Below are positions 26,237-35,696 of a stretch of DNA of 64,000 bases, in pieces. The first letter of the stretch is position 1. Every line of letters starts with the position of its first letter. The notes under the pieces are model-generated. The model saw only the letters and a program-made list of their open reading frames with translations, did no database searches and was not told the origin of the DNA. This DNA comes from UBA7477 sp045602925 (lineage in GTDB: Bacteria > Bacillota > Clostridia > Oscillospirales > Ruminococcaceae). Where the stretch lies: positions 15,340-79,339 of the forward strand of contig JAZSCN010000012.1 in NCBI GenBank assembly GCA_045602925.1, given 5' to 3'. Made by a program: the position numbers and the translations under genes.

Positions 26237-26289
26237 TTTATCACATATATGATTTATAATAACATCTAGTTTACTTAAGGAGTGGTATA

Positions 26290-28212
26290 TTGAACAAAAG
26301 TAATGGCTTTAAGAGCCTTTTAGTCTATCTGCTGATTTCAGCACTTATAGTCGGTGGTCTTATCTACCTGCTGTCATCATTAGGCGGTGGAGATGATGAG
26401 AAGGATTATTCTGAAATTATGTCATACTTTGATGACCTCAGAGTTTCAGAGTTCGAGCTCGACCTCGGTAGTGGTGAGCTTCAGTATAAGCTTGACGGTG
26501 AAGATAAGGAATATAAGTATAGCGTACCTAATGTTTCACTTTTTGTTAATGAGGTACTAGGTAGTGACGCCGAGAATTACCGTCAGCAGTATAATGCAAA
26601 GCATCCTGATGCGCCACTTGTATGCAATCTCGAGCCTATTAAGGATAACAGCTTACTTGTAAGTCTGCTTCCTACGCTAATATTGCTTGGCGTTATGATT
26701 GTTTTCTTTGTTATTATGATGAAGTCTGCAGGTGGAGGCGGAAAGCTCAATAGCTTTAGCAAGACTAACGCAAAGATGAATCTTGACCCTAACAAGAAGG
26801 TTACATTTGCTGACGTTGCTGGTGCAGATGAAGAAAAGGAAGAGCTTTCAGAAATTGTAGATTTCCTTAAGAATCCTAGAAAGTATAACGAAATCGGTGC
26901 TAGAATCCCTAAGGGCGTTCTTCTTATGGGCCCTCCGGGTACAGGTAAAACACTTATGGCAAGAGCTGTAGCCGGTGAAGCTAATGTTCCTTTCTTCTCA
27001 ATATCCGGTTCTGACTTTGTAGAAATGTTTGTCGGTGTCGGTGCTTCAAGAGTCCGTGACCTTTTCGATCAGGCAAAGAAGCATGCGCCATCAATTATAT
27101 TCATCGACGAAATTGACGCTGTAGGTAGACAAAGAGGTACAGGTCTCGGCGGTGGTCACGATGAAAGAGAACAGACTTTAAACCAGCTTCTTGTTGAAAT
27201 GGACGGCTTTACAGGAAACGAGAATATCATTGTAATGGCTGGTACCAACCGTAGAGATATCCTTGACCCTGCTCTTTTAAGACCGGGCAGATTTGACAGA
27301 CAGATTTATGTTAATTACCCTGATGTTAAGGGCAGAGAAGAGATTCTAAAGGTTCATACAAGAAACAAGCCACTCGCTCCTGATGTTGACCTTTCTACAA
27401 TCGCTAAATCAACTTCAGGCTTTACAGGTGCCGACCTTGAAAATCTTGTTAATGAAGCAAGCCTTCTTGCTGCAAGACAGGATAAGAAGGCTATCACAAG
27501 AAAAGAACTTGAAGAAGCTGCAATTAAGGTTATTGCCGGACCGGAAAAGAAGTCTAAGGTTGTTACCGAAGAAGAAAAGAAGCTCACAGCTTACCACGAA
27601 GGTGGTCACGCACTTTGTCATTACTTTCTTCCTACGCAGGATAAGGTTCACCATGTAACTATTATCCCTAGAGGACAGGCAGGCGGCTTTACAATGTCAC
27701 TTCCTGAAAAGGATAAGTCTTATGTAAGTAAGAAGGAAATGTTTGAAACTATCATCGTTCTTCTTGGTGGACGTGTTGCAGAAAAGCTTGTTCTTGATGA
27801 TATTTCAACCGGCGCTTCAAATGACCTCGAGAGAGCTACTGCTACTGCTAGAAATATGGTTACAAGATACGGCTTTAGCGATAAGCTCGGCCCTGTTGTT
27901 TATGGCAGAGGCGAACATGAAGTATTCCTCGGCAGAGATTATGGTAGTACACCTGATTATTCAGAGCGTGTTGCTGGCGAGATTGATGCTGAAATAAGAG
28001 AAATTGTTGAAGATGCTATGTCTAAGTGTGAAAAGCTTATTTCTGACAATATGGATAAGCTCCACGAAATCGCTGAGTATCTTATGAAGCATGAAAAGAT
28101 TGACGGAATAGGCTTCGAAAAGCTTATGAAAGGCGAGCTTAAAGAAGTAATTGTAACTGAGTCGGAAGTTATCGAAGAAACTCCTGACACAGATGCTGAT
28201 AACGAAGAATAA
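26290..28212 (+). CDS. ftsH: ATP-dependent zinc metalloprotease FtsH
   Basis: A 640-residue membrane AAA+ protease for quality control of membrane and short-lived proteins. Two membrane helices (~11-31 and ~125-145) flank an outer domain, then the AAA domain with GPPGTGKT, IIFIDEIDAVGRQRG and the second region of homology DILDPALLRPGRFDRQI. The zinc site is HEGGH with a later Asp in the LDDISTGASNDLE segment. It starts with TTG, 4 bases after AAGGAGTGG, with no nearby ATG. An acidic tail ends the protein. Confidence 0.98.
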   Translation: MNKSNGFKSLLVYLLISALIVGGLIYLLSSLGGGDDEKDYSEIMSYFDDLRVSEFELDLGSGELQYKLDGEDKEYKYSVPNVSLFVNEVLGSDAENYRQQYNAKHPDAPLVCNLEPIKDNSLLVSLLPTLILLGVMIVFFVIMMKSAGGGGKLNSFSKTNAKMNLDPNKKVTFADVAGADEEKEELSEIVDFLKNPRKYNEIGARIPKGVLLMGPPGTGKTLMARAVAGEANVPFFSISGSDFVEMFVGVGASRVRDLFDQAKKHAPSIIFIDEIDAVGRQRGTGLGGGHDEREQTLNQLLVEMDGFTGNENIIVMAGTNRRDILDPALLRPGRFDRQIYVNYPDVKGREEILKVHTRNKPLAPDVDLSTIAKSTSGFTGADLENLVNEASLLAARQDKKAITRKELEEAAIKVIAGPEKKSKVVTEEEKKLTAYHEGGHALCHYFLPTQDKVHHVTIIPRGQAGGFTMSLPEKDKSYVSKKEMFETIIVLLGGRVAEKLVLDDISTGASNDLERATATARNMVTRYGFSDKLGPVVYGRGEHEVFLGRDYGSTPDYSERVAGEIDAEIREIVEDAMSKCEKLISDNMDKLHEIAEYLMKHEKIDGIGFEKLMKGELKEVIVTESEVIEETPDTDADNEE

Positions 28213-28218
28213 AAAAAT

Positions 28219-28256
28219 ACGCTCTTTGCAGATTTTGCAAGGAGCGTTTCTTTTTA
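28219..28256. terminator. Bidirectional terminator between ftsH and vanZ-like gene
   Basis: ACGCTC and GAGCGT arms continue into TTTGCA/TGCAA, with a T run after ftsH and an A run that serves the minus-strand gene. Confidence 0.8.
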
Positions 28257-28736
28257 TTGCTTGCTATTACGTTTAAATAGCTTTATTACTAAAATAATAA
28301 ATATTGTACCAAGCACAGCACCGGAAGAATCTATACATATATCTCTAAGCTCACAAGACCTTCCGGGAACAAAAGACTGATGTATTTCATCTGATATAGA
28401 GAACAGCAGGCAGTATGATATCGAAAAAATATAAGCTTTTTTTGTAAAGATTGAGCTTAACCCTATGAAAGACAAAATTCCTAAAAGTCCGTACGCACTA
28501 AAGTGTGCACCCTTTCGAACGTAAAATTGTAGTCCATCGATTTTTTCAAGCTTTTCTGCTTCGGATAAGCTATCATAGTTTTTATCGAAAATAGATAAAA
28601 GAGTGTCGCATACACCGGAGCTCGTTCCTTGAGATTCATCGGAATTTTGTGATGACATTACAAATATTATAACACTTAATGTTAATGTAAGGATTATAAA
28701 TACAACACCTAGCTTTGAAGGCTTTTTAATCACCAT
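28254..28736 (-). CDS. VanZ-like family membrane protein
   Basis: A 160-residue membrane protein of the VanZ family with about four membrane segments. The conserved FYVRKGAHFSAYGLLGIL block and SISDEIHQSFVPGRSCELRDICIDSSGAVLG, here spread over residues ~75-140, are diagnostic. VanZ gives low-level teicoplanin resistance in Enterococcus, but most chromosomal homologues have no proven role. I use the ATG at 28736, preceded by AAAGG; it overlaps the 3' end of cca by 11 bases, so translation is probably coupled. Confidence 0.9.
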   Translation of the reverse strand: MVIKKPSKLGVVFIILTLTLSVIIFVMSSQNSDESQGTSSGVCDTLLSIFDKNYDSLSEAEKLEKIDGLQFYVRKGAHFSAYGLLGILSFIGLSSIFTKKAYIFSISYCLLFSISDEIHQSFVPGRSCELRDICIDSSGAVLGTIFIILVIKLFKRNSKQ

Positions 28737-30063
28737 ATTTTTGCAACCTTTCTTTAATGTACTTCTTAAGTATAGTTTTGTCATTACCGATTTTATTGCT
28801 AATGACAGCTTCTAAGCAATCTGATAAACATTCACCAATAGCTTTGCCTTTTAAACCTAGCTTTATAACATCATCACCGTTAATTGCAAGCTGTGAAAGG
28901 AATACGCAATCATCATGCTCTTTAATTTCGGTTCCAATCTTTTCAATTAGCCTAATGTCACTATATTTTTCCTCACGCATATAATCCGCTTGTGCAGATA
29001 TATCAGCAAGTCTAACCTTTATATACATTTCAAAAAAACCGTATCCAAACTTTGAAATAAACCTTCTTACAGAAGCAGTATCACTCTTAATTCGATTATC
29101 ATGCTGTGAAACAAGTGTGCAAACAAGCTCGGTTGTATCATTATCACATTTTAATCTTAAAAGTGAAGTTTTGGCAAGCTCAGCGCTTTTGGTCATATGT
29201 CCGAAAAAGTGACAGCGACCATTCTTGCCAATAGACATACAATAAGGCTTTCCTATGTCGTGTAATAGCATAGCAAGCCTTAAATTAATGTCTGGCTCAA
29301 TATTTCCTACAGTTCTGCAAATGTGTTCCCATACATTATAGCAGTGGTGTAGAGAGTTTTGCTCATAGTCAAAGCTTGCTGTAATTTCAGGTATAATAGT
29401 AGCGATAATGTCTCTGTATTTGAGTAAGACCTCTGTGACATTCTTTCCAAGAAGAAGCTTTTTGAGTTCAGTAAGCTTTCTTTCTGCTGATACAAAGTCT
29501 AGTAAATGCTTCTTATCGAACAAAGCATTTTCCGTTTCTGTCTCAATTGAAAAGCCTAATGTTGACGAAAACCTGATGCACCGTAGAATCCTAAGTGCAT
29601 CTTCTTCAAATCGCTTACGAGCGTCACCTATAGCTTTTATAACGCCATTTTCGATGTCATTAATTCCACCAAAGGCATCCACGATGTTTTCATCCTTGTC
29701 ACAACAGATACTGTTTATGGTAAAATCGCGTCTGGATAAATCACTTTTAAGGTCTCTGACAAATTCAACCTGCGCGGGACTGCGATGTTTAGTATACTCT
29801 CCATCATTGCGATATGTTGTAATTTCAATAGGGGTGTTGTCTATAATTACTGTAACAGTTCCGTGCTTTATTCCTGTTTCGATAGTTTTAAATGCAGAAA
29901 AAACAGAAATAATCTGCTGAGGTAGTGCATTGGTGCAAATGTCGTAGTCGTATGGTTCAATTCCCATGGCATAATCTCTGACACAGCCACCGACTAGATA
30001 TGCTTCATAGCCATAATTGTTTAATAATTCAAGAGCATATTTTGGGGCTTTTTTTATTGTCAT
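28726..30063 (-). CDS. cca: CCA tRNA nucleotidyltransferase with HD domain
   Basis: A 445-residue class II enzyme that adds or repairs the CCA end of tRNAs. The nucleotidyltransferase head has LVGGCVRDYAMG and PYDYDICT, with the catalytic DxD, then SRRDFTINSI and EEDALRILRCIRFSSTLGF for nucleotide selection. A C-terminal HD domain (MLLHDIGKP near residue 260) may have phosphatase or phosphodiesterase activity. I chose ATG at 30063, 11 bases after AAAGGAG; the upstream ATG lies before this site. The divergent lnt gene starts only 36 bases away. Confidence 0.94.
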   Translation of the reverse strand: MTIKKAPKYALELLNNYGYEAYLVGGCVRDYAMGIEPYDYDICTNALPQQIISVFSAFKTIETGIKHGTVTVIIDNTPIEITTYRNDGEYTKHRSPAQVEFVRDLKSDLSRRDFTINSICCDKDENIVDAFGGINDIENGVIKAIGDARKRFEEDALRILRCIRFSSTLGFSIETETENALFDKKHLLDFVSAERKLTELKKLLLGKNVTEVLLKYRDIIATIIPEITASFDYEQNSLHHCYNVWEHICRTVGNIEPDINLRLAMLLHDIGKPYCMSIGKNGRCHFFGHMTKSAELAKTSLLRLKCDNDTTELVCTLVSQHDNRIKSDTASVRRFISKFGYGFFEMYIKVRLADISAQADYMREEKYSDIRLIEKIGTEIKEHDDCVFLSQLAINGDDVIKLGLKGKAIGECLSDCLEAVISNKIGNDKTILKKYIKERLQKYGD

Positions 30064-30099
30064 TGAATTTTGCACTCCTTTCAGCATAGAATAATACTT

Positions 30100-31578
30100 A
30101 TGAATAAGTCTGTCTATAAAATTAATTACTTTCTTCCAATAATTTCAGCTATTGTATGTTCTTTAATGCAGATAGTAGAACTACCATTATTGGCTCTGTT
30201 TTGCTTAGTACCTTTATTTTTGGCACTTGAGTGTGGTAATAATAAAAAGCAAGCACTTAGAATCTATTTTATTGTGTATCATATGATACTAAATAGCTAT
30301 CTTTTGACGCTTTATGATACACTACCAATTAATAGATTTGCCGGAATGTTACTTTGCATATTATGTGTTTGGCTTTTATCGGTATATCAATCAGTAGTAA
30401 TGCTAGCTTGCACAATACCGATAATAACAATAAAAAGTCCCCAAATACTTCTTATTGCATTTTGCTTTTGCTATCCATTCGGTCAGTTTTTACTTGAAAG
30501 AATTCCGGCAATCGGATATCCTTGGGCTAGGCTTGAGCTTTCGCTTACTCCAATCCCGGAGTTTCTATCATCAGCTCGAATTTTCGGTGGTAATTTTACT
30601 GCACTAATAATTCTGGTTGTAAATTTACTTGTGTATTACGTTATAAAGGCTTGCAAAGAAGGGAATATAGGCAAAACAGCAATGTTTAGTACTGTAGCCA
30701 CTATAGTCATTTTCTCATCATATATGTACGGAAGACTTAATATAGCGAGAAACTCGTCAGGGAATTATATACGAATTCTCATAATTCAAAGTGATGTTGA
30801 GGGTGTAGATAAGCTTTCGGTAACAAAGAAACAAGCCGTCGAATGGTATTGTAATTATATTACTAATGTTTCAAGTGAAAAGTATAATTTGATTTTACTG
30901 CCCGAGACAGCAATACCGGCGGTTTTAGATGATCAGAGCGAAAATAAGCTTATAGAATGTGTCGGTAAAAATACAAGTATAGTATGCGGCTGTATTCTAT
31001 CTAAGGATGAAAAACGATATAACGCCATTAAAGTTCTGGGAACAGAAAGTGTACACCTAAAAGAAATTCTGGTGCCGTTTGGAGAATATATTCCGTTTTG
31101 CGAGATTGATGGTATGCCAAAACTGAAAGCTTCTAAAAATGATACGGCAATACTAGTTGATGATACAGCTTGTGCAGCACTCATTTGTATAGAGAGTATA
31201 TATTCACATCTTCTTTTAAAACAGATTAGAAATGACGCACAGATAGTTTTTGTTTCAACTAATGATTCGTGGTTTAAAGATAGTTTTGCAAGACAAATGC
31301 ACTTTAGACATAGCGTTCTAAGAGCCTGTGAATATGACAGATACGTCGTAAGAAGTGCAAATTGTGGGATTTCAGCACTAATAGATAGATACGGTAACGT
31401 GCAGGCTGCTATTAATTCAAAAGAGGCAGTGTGTTTAGATGTTAGTGCTGAGCTTTTGACAACTAAAACTATATACGCACGTTTTGGAGAACTGCCAATG
31501 ATAATACCACTTGTGTTGTTGGTGTGGTTATATTTAAGAATAATATCACAAAAGCTTTATAGAATGAATATGAAATAA
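30100..31578 (+). CDS. lnt: Apolipoprotein N-acyltransferase-like protein
   Basis: A 492-residue membrane protein with about six N-terminal membrane segments and a nitrilase-like domain. The nitrilase triad is visible: Glu in LLPETAIP, Lys before ILVPFGEYIPF (HLKEILVPFGE) and Cys in LICIES. Lnt adds the third acyl chain to lipoproteins in Gram-negative bacteria and some Firmicutes, and this window has several lipoproteins as substrates. No good ribosome site precedes the ATG at 30100; TTG at 30070 is the alternative. Promoters for this gene and cca must overlap. Confidence 0.88.
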   Translation: MNKSVYKINYFLPIISAIVCSLMQIVELPLLALFCLVPLFLALECGNNKKQALRIYFIVYHMILNSYLLTLYDTLPINRFAGMLLCILCVWLLSVYQSVVMLACTIPIITIKSPQILLIAFCFCYPFGQFLLERIPAIGYPWARLELSLTPIPEFLSSARIFGGNFTALIILVVNLLVYYVIKACKEGNIGKTAMFSTVATIVIFSSYMYGRLNIARNSSGNYIRILIIQSDVEGVDKLSVTKKQAVEWYCNYITNVSSEKYNLILLPETAIPAVLDDQSENKLIECVGKNTSIVCGCILSKDEKRYNAIKVLGTESVHLKEILVPFGEYIPFCEIDGMPKLKASKNDTAILVDDTACAALICIESIYSHLLLKQIRNDAQIVFVSTNDSWFKDSFARQMHFRHSVLRACEYDRYVVRSANCGISALIDRYGNVQAAINSKEAVCLDVSAELLTTKTIYARFGELPMIIPLVLLVWLYLRIISQKLYRMNMK

Positions 31579-31715
31579 CTCCATATCATTTTACCATATT
31601 TCATAGTAAAAATCTAGTGGCTTGTATAAAATGTAATAATCGTGAAATAATACTACTGTCATTGAAATATGACAACCTAAAAGTAATATGCATATAACGG
31701 AAAGGATAGAGATTT

Positions 31716-32021
31716 ATGCTTAAAAGAATTCTCGGGTCTGTAATAGCCCTGACAATTTCAGCAATGATGCTCACAGGCTGTTCAAGAGATGATGGTAATG
31801 TAGATGAATCTAACAATTCATCAAGCAGTGAAGTAACCACTACAACTTCAACAACTACTACAACCACAACAACTACGACAACCAGCAGAAAAAATGATAA
31901 CAGTAATAATGTCGTTGATGACATTGGCTCTACTGCTGACAATATTGTGAGCGATGCCGGAGATGCAGTGAACGATGCTGTTGATGGTGCAACTGATATT
32001 GTAGATGACTTGACTAGATAA
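31716..32021 (+). CDS. Small lipoprotein with poly-threonine linker
   Basis: A 101-residue predicted lipoprotein, family not recognised. The signal peptide ends in a lipobox (MMLTGC, Cys23). A Ser-rich part and a run of about 18 threonines broken by one serine follow, then a C-terminal part rich in Asp, Ala and Val with heptad-like spacing (DNIVSDAGDAVNDAVDGATD), possibly an amphipathic helix. The Thr run is coded by mixed ACN codons, so it is kept by selection rather than recent slippage. GAAAGGAT lies before the ATG. It is a single gene ending in a terminator. Confidence 0.8.
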   Translation: MLKRILGSVIALTISAMMLTGCSRDDGNVDESNNSSSSEVTTTTSTTTTTTTTTTTSRKNDNSNNVVDDIGSTADNIVSDAGDAVNDAVDGATDIVDDLTR

Positions 32022-32027
32022 CTCTGT

Positions 32028-32068
32028 TATAAAGCTTTCGTTTTTATTTGAGCGAAAGCTTTATTTTG
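32028..32068 (+). terminator. Terminator of the small lipoprotein gene
   Basis: ATAAAGCTTTCG pairs with CGAAAGCTTTAT across a 12-base T-rich loop, then TTTGTT. Confidence 0.8.
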
Positions 32069-32094
32069 TTATATGTGGAATATTGAGTTAATGC

Positions 32095-32123
32095 TTGACA
32101 AGAATTTAAAATTAGTGTAAAAT
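32095..32123 (+). promoter_or_regulatory. Promoter of the citrate synthase gene
   Basis: A perfect TTGACA and TAAAAT are separated by 17 bases, 32 bases before the ATG. Confidence 0.75.
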
Positions 32124-32155
32124 TATTAAATAACTTGTTTTAGAGGTGAGAATGT

Positions 32156-33499
32156 ATGAGTAAGGCAGGAAGAGAGCTTCTTTGTAAGAAGTTTATTGAT
32201 AATAACACGATTAAGCCTGAATTATTTGATAATTACATAGTAAAAAGAGGATTAAGAAATGCTGACGGAACGGGTGTCGTAGCTGGTCTTACGAACATTT
32301 GTAACGTTCACGGATATGTTGTAAACGAAGGTGAAAAGTCTCCTATTGAAGGCGAGCTTATATATAGAGGATATAATATTAGAGATCTTGTAAGTAATGC
32401 AATTGCCGAAAATCGTTTTGGATATGAAGAAATTGTTTATCTGCTTTTACTTGGTGACCTTCCATCACAGAATGAGCTTGAAATCTTTAAGTCGCTTTTG
32501 GCTTCAAACAGAGATTTGCCCGATTCCTTCTTTGAGGATATGATTCTTAAAAATCCTTCAAAAAATGTTATGAATAAAATGGCAAGAGCGGTTCTTTCGC
32601 TTTATTCCTATGATGAAAATCCTGAGAATATAAGCCCAGAACACGAAATGGCTACAGCTATTTCTATTCTTGCAAAAATGCCTACTATTATGGTTTCTGC
32701 GTATCAGGTTAAGAATAGATATTTTAACGGCAAGAGTATGTTTATGCATCCACTTATTAAGTCTCAATCTACTGCCGAATCTATTCTTTCTACAATTAGA
32801 CCTGACAGAGAATTTACAGATGAAGAAGCTAAGCTTCTCGATATTATGCTTATGCTTCACGCTGAGCACGGTGGCGGTAATAACTCTACCTTCGCTTGCA
32901 GAGTTTTGACATCATCGGGCACTGACCCATATTCTGCTTATTCTGCTGCAATTGGTGCACTTAAGGGACACAGACACGGTGGTGCTAATGCAAAGGTTAC
33001 TGAGATGCAGGATATTGTTAAAGCTAATGTCAAGAATTGGGCGAATGAGGGTGAAGTTGCCGACTTCCTTAGAAAAATTATTCGTAAAGAAGCAGGCGAC
33101 GGAACAGGTCTTATCTATGGTATGGGACATGCGGTATACACACTTTCTGACCCTAGAGCTGTTATTCTCCATGAAAATGCTAAGAAACTCGCTTATGGTA
33201 CTGAATTTGAAGCTGAGTTCAGGCTCCTTGAAAATATAGAAAAGCTGACGCCGATACTTTTTGCAGAAGAGAAGGGCAACGGAAAAGTTATGTGTGCTAA
33301 CGTAGATATGTATTCTGGCCTTGTATACAGAATGCTCAAGATTCCGCAAGACCTATTCACACCACTTTTTGCCGTATCCAGAATGGCTGGTTGGTCTGCT
33401 CATAGATTTGAAGAGCTTGTAACAGGCAACAGAATTATAAGACCGGCATATAAATCTGTACTTAAGAATAGAAAATATGTTCCAATTAGTGAAAGATAA
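32156..33499 (+). CDS. Citrate synthase
   Basis: A 447-residue citrate/2-methylcitrate synthase that joins acetyl-CoA and oxaloacetate, here likely to make 2-oxoglutarate for glutamate. The catalytic residues are seen in GHRHGGANAK, GMGHAVYTLSDPRA (His) and NVDMYSGLVYRML (Asp), with the closing RMAGWSAHRFEE. The N-terminus is longer than in short bacterial type I enzymes, a pattern seen in clostridial citrate synthases. No aconitase or isocitrate dehydrogenase lies beside it. GAGGTGAG precedes the ATG. Confidence 0.95.
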   Translation: MSKAGRELLCKKFIDNNTIKPELFDNYIVKRGLRNADGTGVVAGLTNICNVHGYVVNEGEKSPIEGELIYRGYNIRDLVSNAIAENRFGYEEIVYLLLLGDLPSQNELEIFKSLLASNRDLPDSFFEDMILKNPSKNVMNKMARAVLSLYSYDENPENISPEHEMATAISILAKMPTIMVSAYQVKNRYFNGKSMFMHPLIKSQSTAESILSTIRPDREFTDEEAKLLDIMLMLHAEHGGGNNSTFACRVLTSSGTDPYSAYSAAIGALKGHRHGGANAKVTEMQDIVKANVKNWANEGEVADFLRKIIRKEAGDGTGLIYGMGHAVYTLSDPRAVILHENAKKLAYGTEFEAEFRLLENIEKLTPILFAEEKGNGKVMCANVDMYSGLVYRMLKIPQDLFTPLFAVSRMAGWSAHRFEELVTGNRIIRPAYKSVLKNRKYVPISER

Positions 33500-33545
33500 T
33501 TAAAAAATCTTTTCAAAAGGTCTTTAAAAAAATATTATTTTGTGT

Positions 33546-33590
33546 TATAATAGAGCTAAGTGTATTATTTACACTTAGCTCGTAATTTTT
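33546..33590 (+). terminator. Citrate synthase terminator overlapping a -10 element
   Basis: GAGCTAAGTGT at 33553 pairs perfectly with ACACTTAGCTC at 33571-33581, followed by GTAATTTTTT. TATAAT at 33546-33551 sits directly upstream, with only a weak -35 (TTTAAA) at 33523. The hairpin may both end the upstream transcript and lie at the 5' end of the next one. Confidence 0.7.
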
Positions 33591-33611
33591 TATGAAAGGA
33601 GTAGGGCATAT

Positions 33612-34937
33612 TTGAAGACTAAATTTATAATTTTGCTTGTTTGTTCAATGATTATGCTAAGTGGTTGTTCATTTGGTACTTTCTCTGTTGATACGCTCCT
33701 TACTCCTCCTAAACTTTCTCAGGAACAGCAGGAAATTCACCAAAGCCTTATTGAAAGTGTTGGCAACGATATTATTTTAAAGTATCCTAAAAGTGGTGAT
33801 AACAGAAGTTCTTTTGTTATTGCAAATATTGACACAGAACCGACAGAAGAAGCGATTGTATTTTACGAATATAGTGACTTGCTTAAAGGTAGCACAGGCA
33901 TTAGAATAAATATACTAGATAAGAATAGTAAAAATGAATGGACATCAAAGTACGATTTTGAAGGTCCGGGAACAGATATTGATAAGATTGTTATTTCAAA
34001 TACAAGCAAAAAAGACGATATAAGTATAATAATCGGTTACTCAACTCTTAATATGAATGATAAAATTCTTGAGGTATATAACTACAAGGATGGTGCATTT
34101 AACCTTATCGGTACGGATACTTATAGTGTTCTTGAAACAATTGACCTTGATAATAATGGTTATAGTGAAATAGTAACGGTACAGTCAGGTGCTGATGGTA
34201 GCAATGCAGTTGCTTCGCTGATTAGTATTAAGGATTCACAGCTCGTCAAATCCAATGTTACTCAAATGGGTGGCGTATCTAATTCAATTATTAGCTTTAC
34301 AAAGGGTAAGGTAACATCAACTCATAAAGCATTGTTCCTTGACTGTAAGAACCCTGATGGTTCAATCCATACCGAGTTTTTGTATTATAGATATAATTCA
34401 TTGCAAAATCCAATTGCTCAAATAGGCCAAAGTCTTATTGACAGAACAACACGTCCTGAAGGCTATTATTCGCTAGATGTAAATGGTGATGGAATTGTTG
34501 AAATTCCAACAGTTTCTGTGTTACCTGGATATGAACTGCTGTCTGTCGATAGTCAGTTATATCTCACTACATGGTATAATTATAGTGACTTCTATAATCT
34601 TACAAGTTCGATGAGTGGATATTATTCAATAAATATGGGATATATGCTTACTTTCCCGGAGAGCTGGAAGAACAAGGTTACGGTTAAGCGTGATGAGATT
34701 ACAGGTGAAGCTGTATTTTATGTGTTTAATGAAACCTTAGACAAATCTACAATAGAACTTGCTAGAATTTCAGTTTGTCCAAAATCTGAAGCATCAGAGT
34801 ATATTAACAATGGTTATAATATAATAACTAATGTCGGTCAGATTGTATATCTTGTAAAGCTAGCTGATGAAAACGCAAGTAGTCTTACAACCAATCTGCA
34901 AACTATACGAACTAATTTTAATGTTGTATCAAAGTAA
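33612..34937 (+). CDS. Lipoprotein of unknown family, with calcium-like Asp repeats
   Basis: A 441-residue predicted lipoprotein with lipobox (MLSGC, Cys19). I do not recognise a named family. Two segments, DLDNNGYSE (~residue 178) and DVNGDGIVE (~295), look like the Asp-rich calcium loops of FG-GAP/VCBS beta-propeller repeats, suggesting an extracellular propeller. It starts with TTG after AAAGGAGT. The response regulator gene follows after 18 bases and the histidine kinase after that, so it is probably part of the same signalling unit, perhaps as an outer partner of the kinase. That role is inferred from position only. Confidence 0.8.
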   Translation: MKTKFIILLVCSMIMLSGCSFGTFSVDTLLTPPKLSQEQQEIHQSLIESVGNDIILKYPKSGDNRSSFVIANIDTEPTEEAIVFYEYSDLLKGSTGIRINILDKNSKNEWTSKYDFEGPGTDIDKIVISNTSKKDDISIIIGYSTLNMNDKILEVYNYKDGAFNLIGTDTYSVLETIDLDNNGYSEIVTVQSGADGSNAVASLISIKDSQLVKSNVTQMGGVSNSIISFTKGKVTSTHKALFLDCKNPDGSIHTEFLYYRYNSLQNPIAQIGQSLIDRTTRPEGYYSLDVNGDGIVEIPTVSVLPGYELLSVDSQLYLTTWYNYSDFYNLTSSMSGYYSINMGYMLTFPESWKNKVTVKRDEITGEAVFYVFNETLDKSTIELARISVCPKSEASEYINNGYNIITNVGQIVYLVKLADENASSLTTNLQTIRTNFNVVSK

Positions 34938-34955
34938 TATAAAGGAGTAATAACA

Positions 34956-35663
34956 ATGAGAAGAATTTTAGTATGTGAAGATGAAGATTCAATAAGAGAA
35001 TTTGTCGTGTTAAACCTCAAGAGAAGTGGTTACGACGTTGTTGATGTTAACTGTGGCGAGGACGCTATTGCTGCTTTTGAAAGCGCAGACGGCGCCTTCG
35101 ATATGGCACTTCTTGATATTATGATGCCTGGTATCGATGGGATTCAGGTTTGCAAGAAGCTTAGAGAAAAGAGCGAAACAATGGGTATTATTATGCTGTC
35201 TGCAAAATCACAGGAAATGGACAAGGTTTCATCTCTTATGATTGGTGCAGATGACTACATAACTAAGCCTTTTTCAATATCCGAGCTTATAGCCAGAGTT
35301 GATGCTGTTTGCAGAAGAGTTACTATGACTCATTCTAAGCCTGAAGCTTCTACTACGATAGTTTCCGGTCCTTTTACTCTTAATCTTAAGAGCAGGACTG
35401 TATTTAAGGGCGATGAACAGATTGACCTTACTCAAGTTGAATATCAAATTATGGAGTATTTTTTCAAGAACCAGAATACTGCGCTTGATAGAACAAGCAT
35501 CTTAAATCATATCTGGGGTGATTCTTATTATGGTGACGATAAAATTGTTGACGTTAACATAAGAAGAATCAGAATGAAAATCGAAAAGGAGCCTTCTAAT
35601 CCGGAATTTATCCTTACAATTTGGGGTTACGGATATAAGTGGAGTGCACCAAGCGGTAATTAG
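34956..35663 (+). CDS. OmpR/PhoB-type response regulator
   Basis: A 235-residue two-component regulator. The receiver domain has the acidic pair CEDED, the phosphoryl site Asp in LLDIMMPG and the conserved Lys in ITKPFSI. The C-terminal winged-helix domain has LTQVEYQIMEYFFKN and VDVNIRRIRMKIE with the typical GYGYKW end. It is between the lipoprotein and histidine kinase genes with AAAGGAG before the ATG. It resembles the PhoB/WalR-like group; target genes cannot be inferred. Confidence 0.95.
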   Translation: MRRILVCEDEDSIREFVVLNLKRSGYDVVDVNCGEDAIAAFESADGAFDMALLDIMMPGIDGIQVCKKLREKSETMGIIMLSAKSQEMDKVSSLMIGADDYITKPFSISELIARVDAVCRRVTMTHSKPEASTTIVSGPFTLNLKSRTVFKGDEQIDLTQVEYQIMEYFFKNQNTALDRTSILNHIWGDSYYGDDKIVDVNIRRIRMKIEKEPSNPEFILTIWGYGYKWSAPSGN

Positions 35664-35696
35664 TTTTAACTTTTTTGAAGGGCAGGTGATGATACA

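Noticed and set aside
31601..31942. A minus-strand frame with a long valine run
   Set aside because: It is the antisense of the poly-threonine linker of the lipoprotein gene and has no ribosome site.
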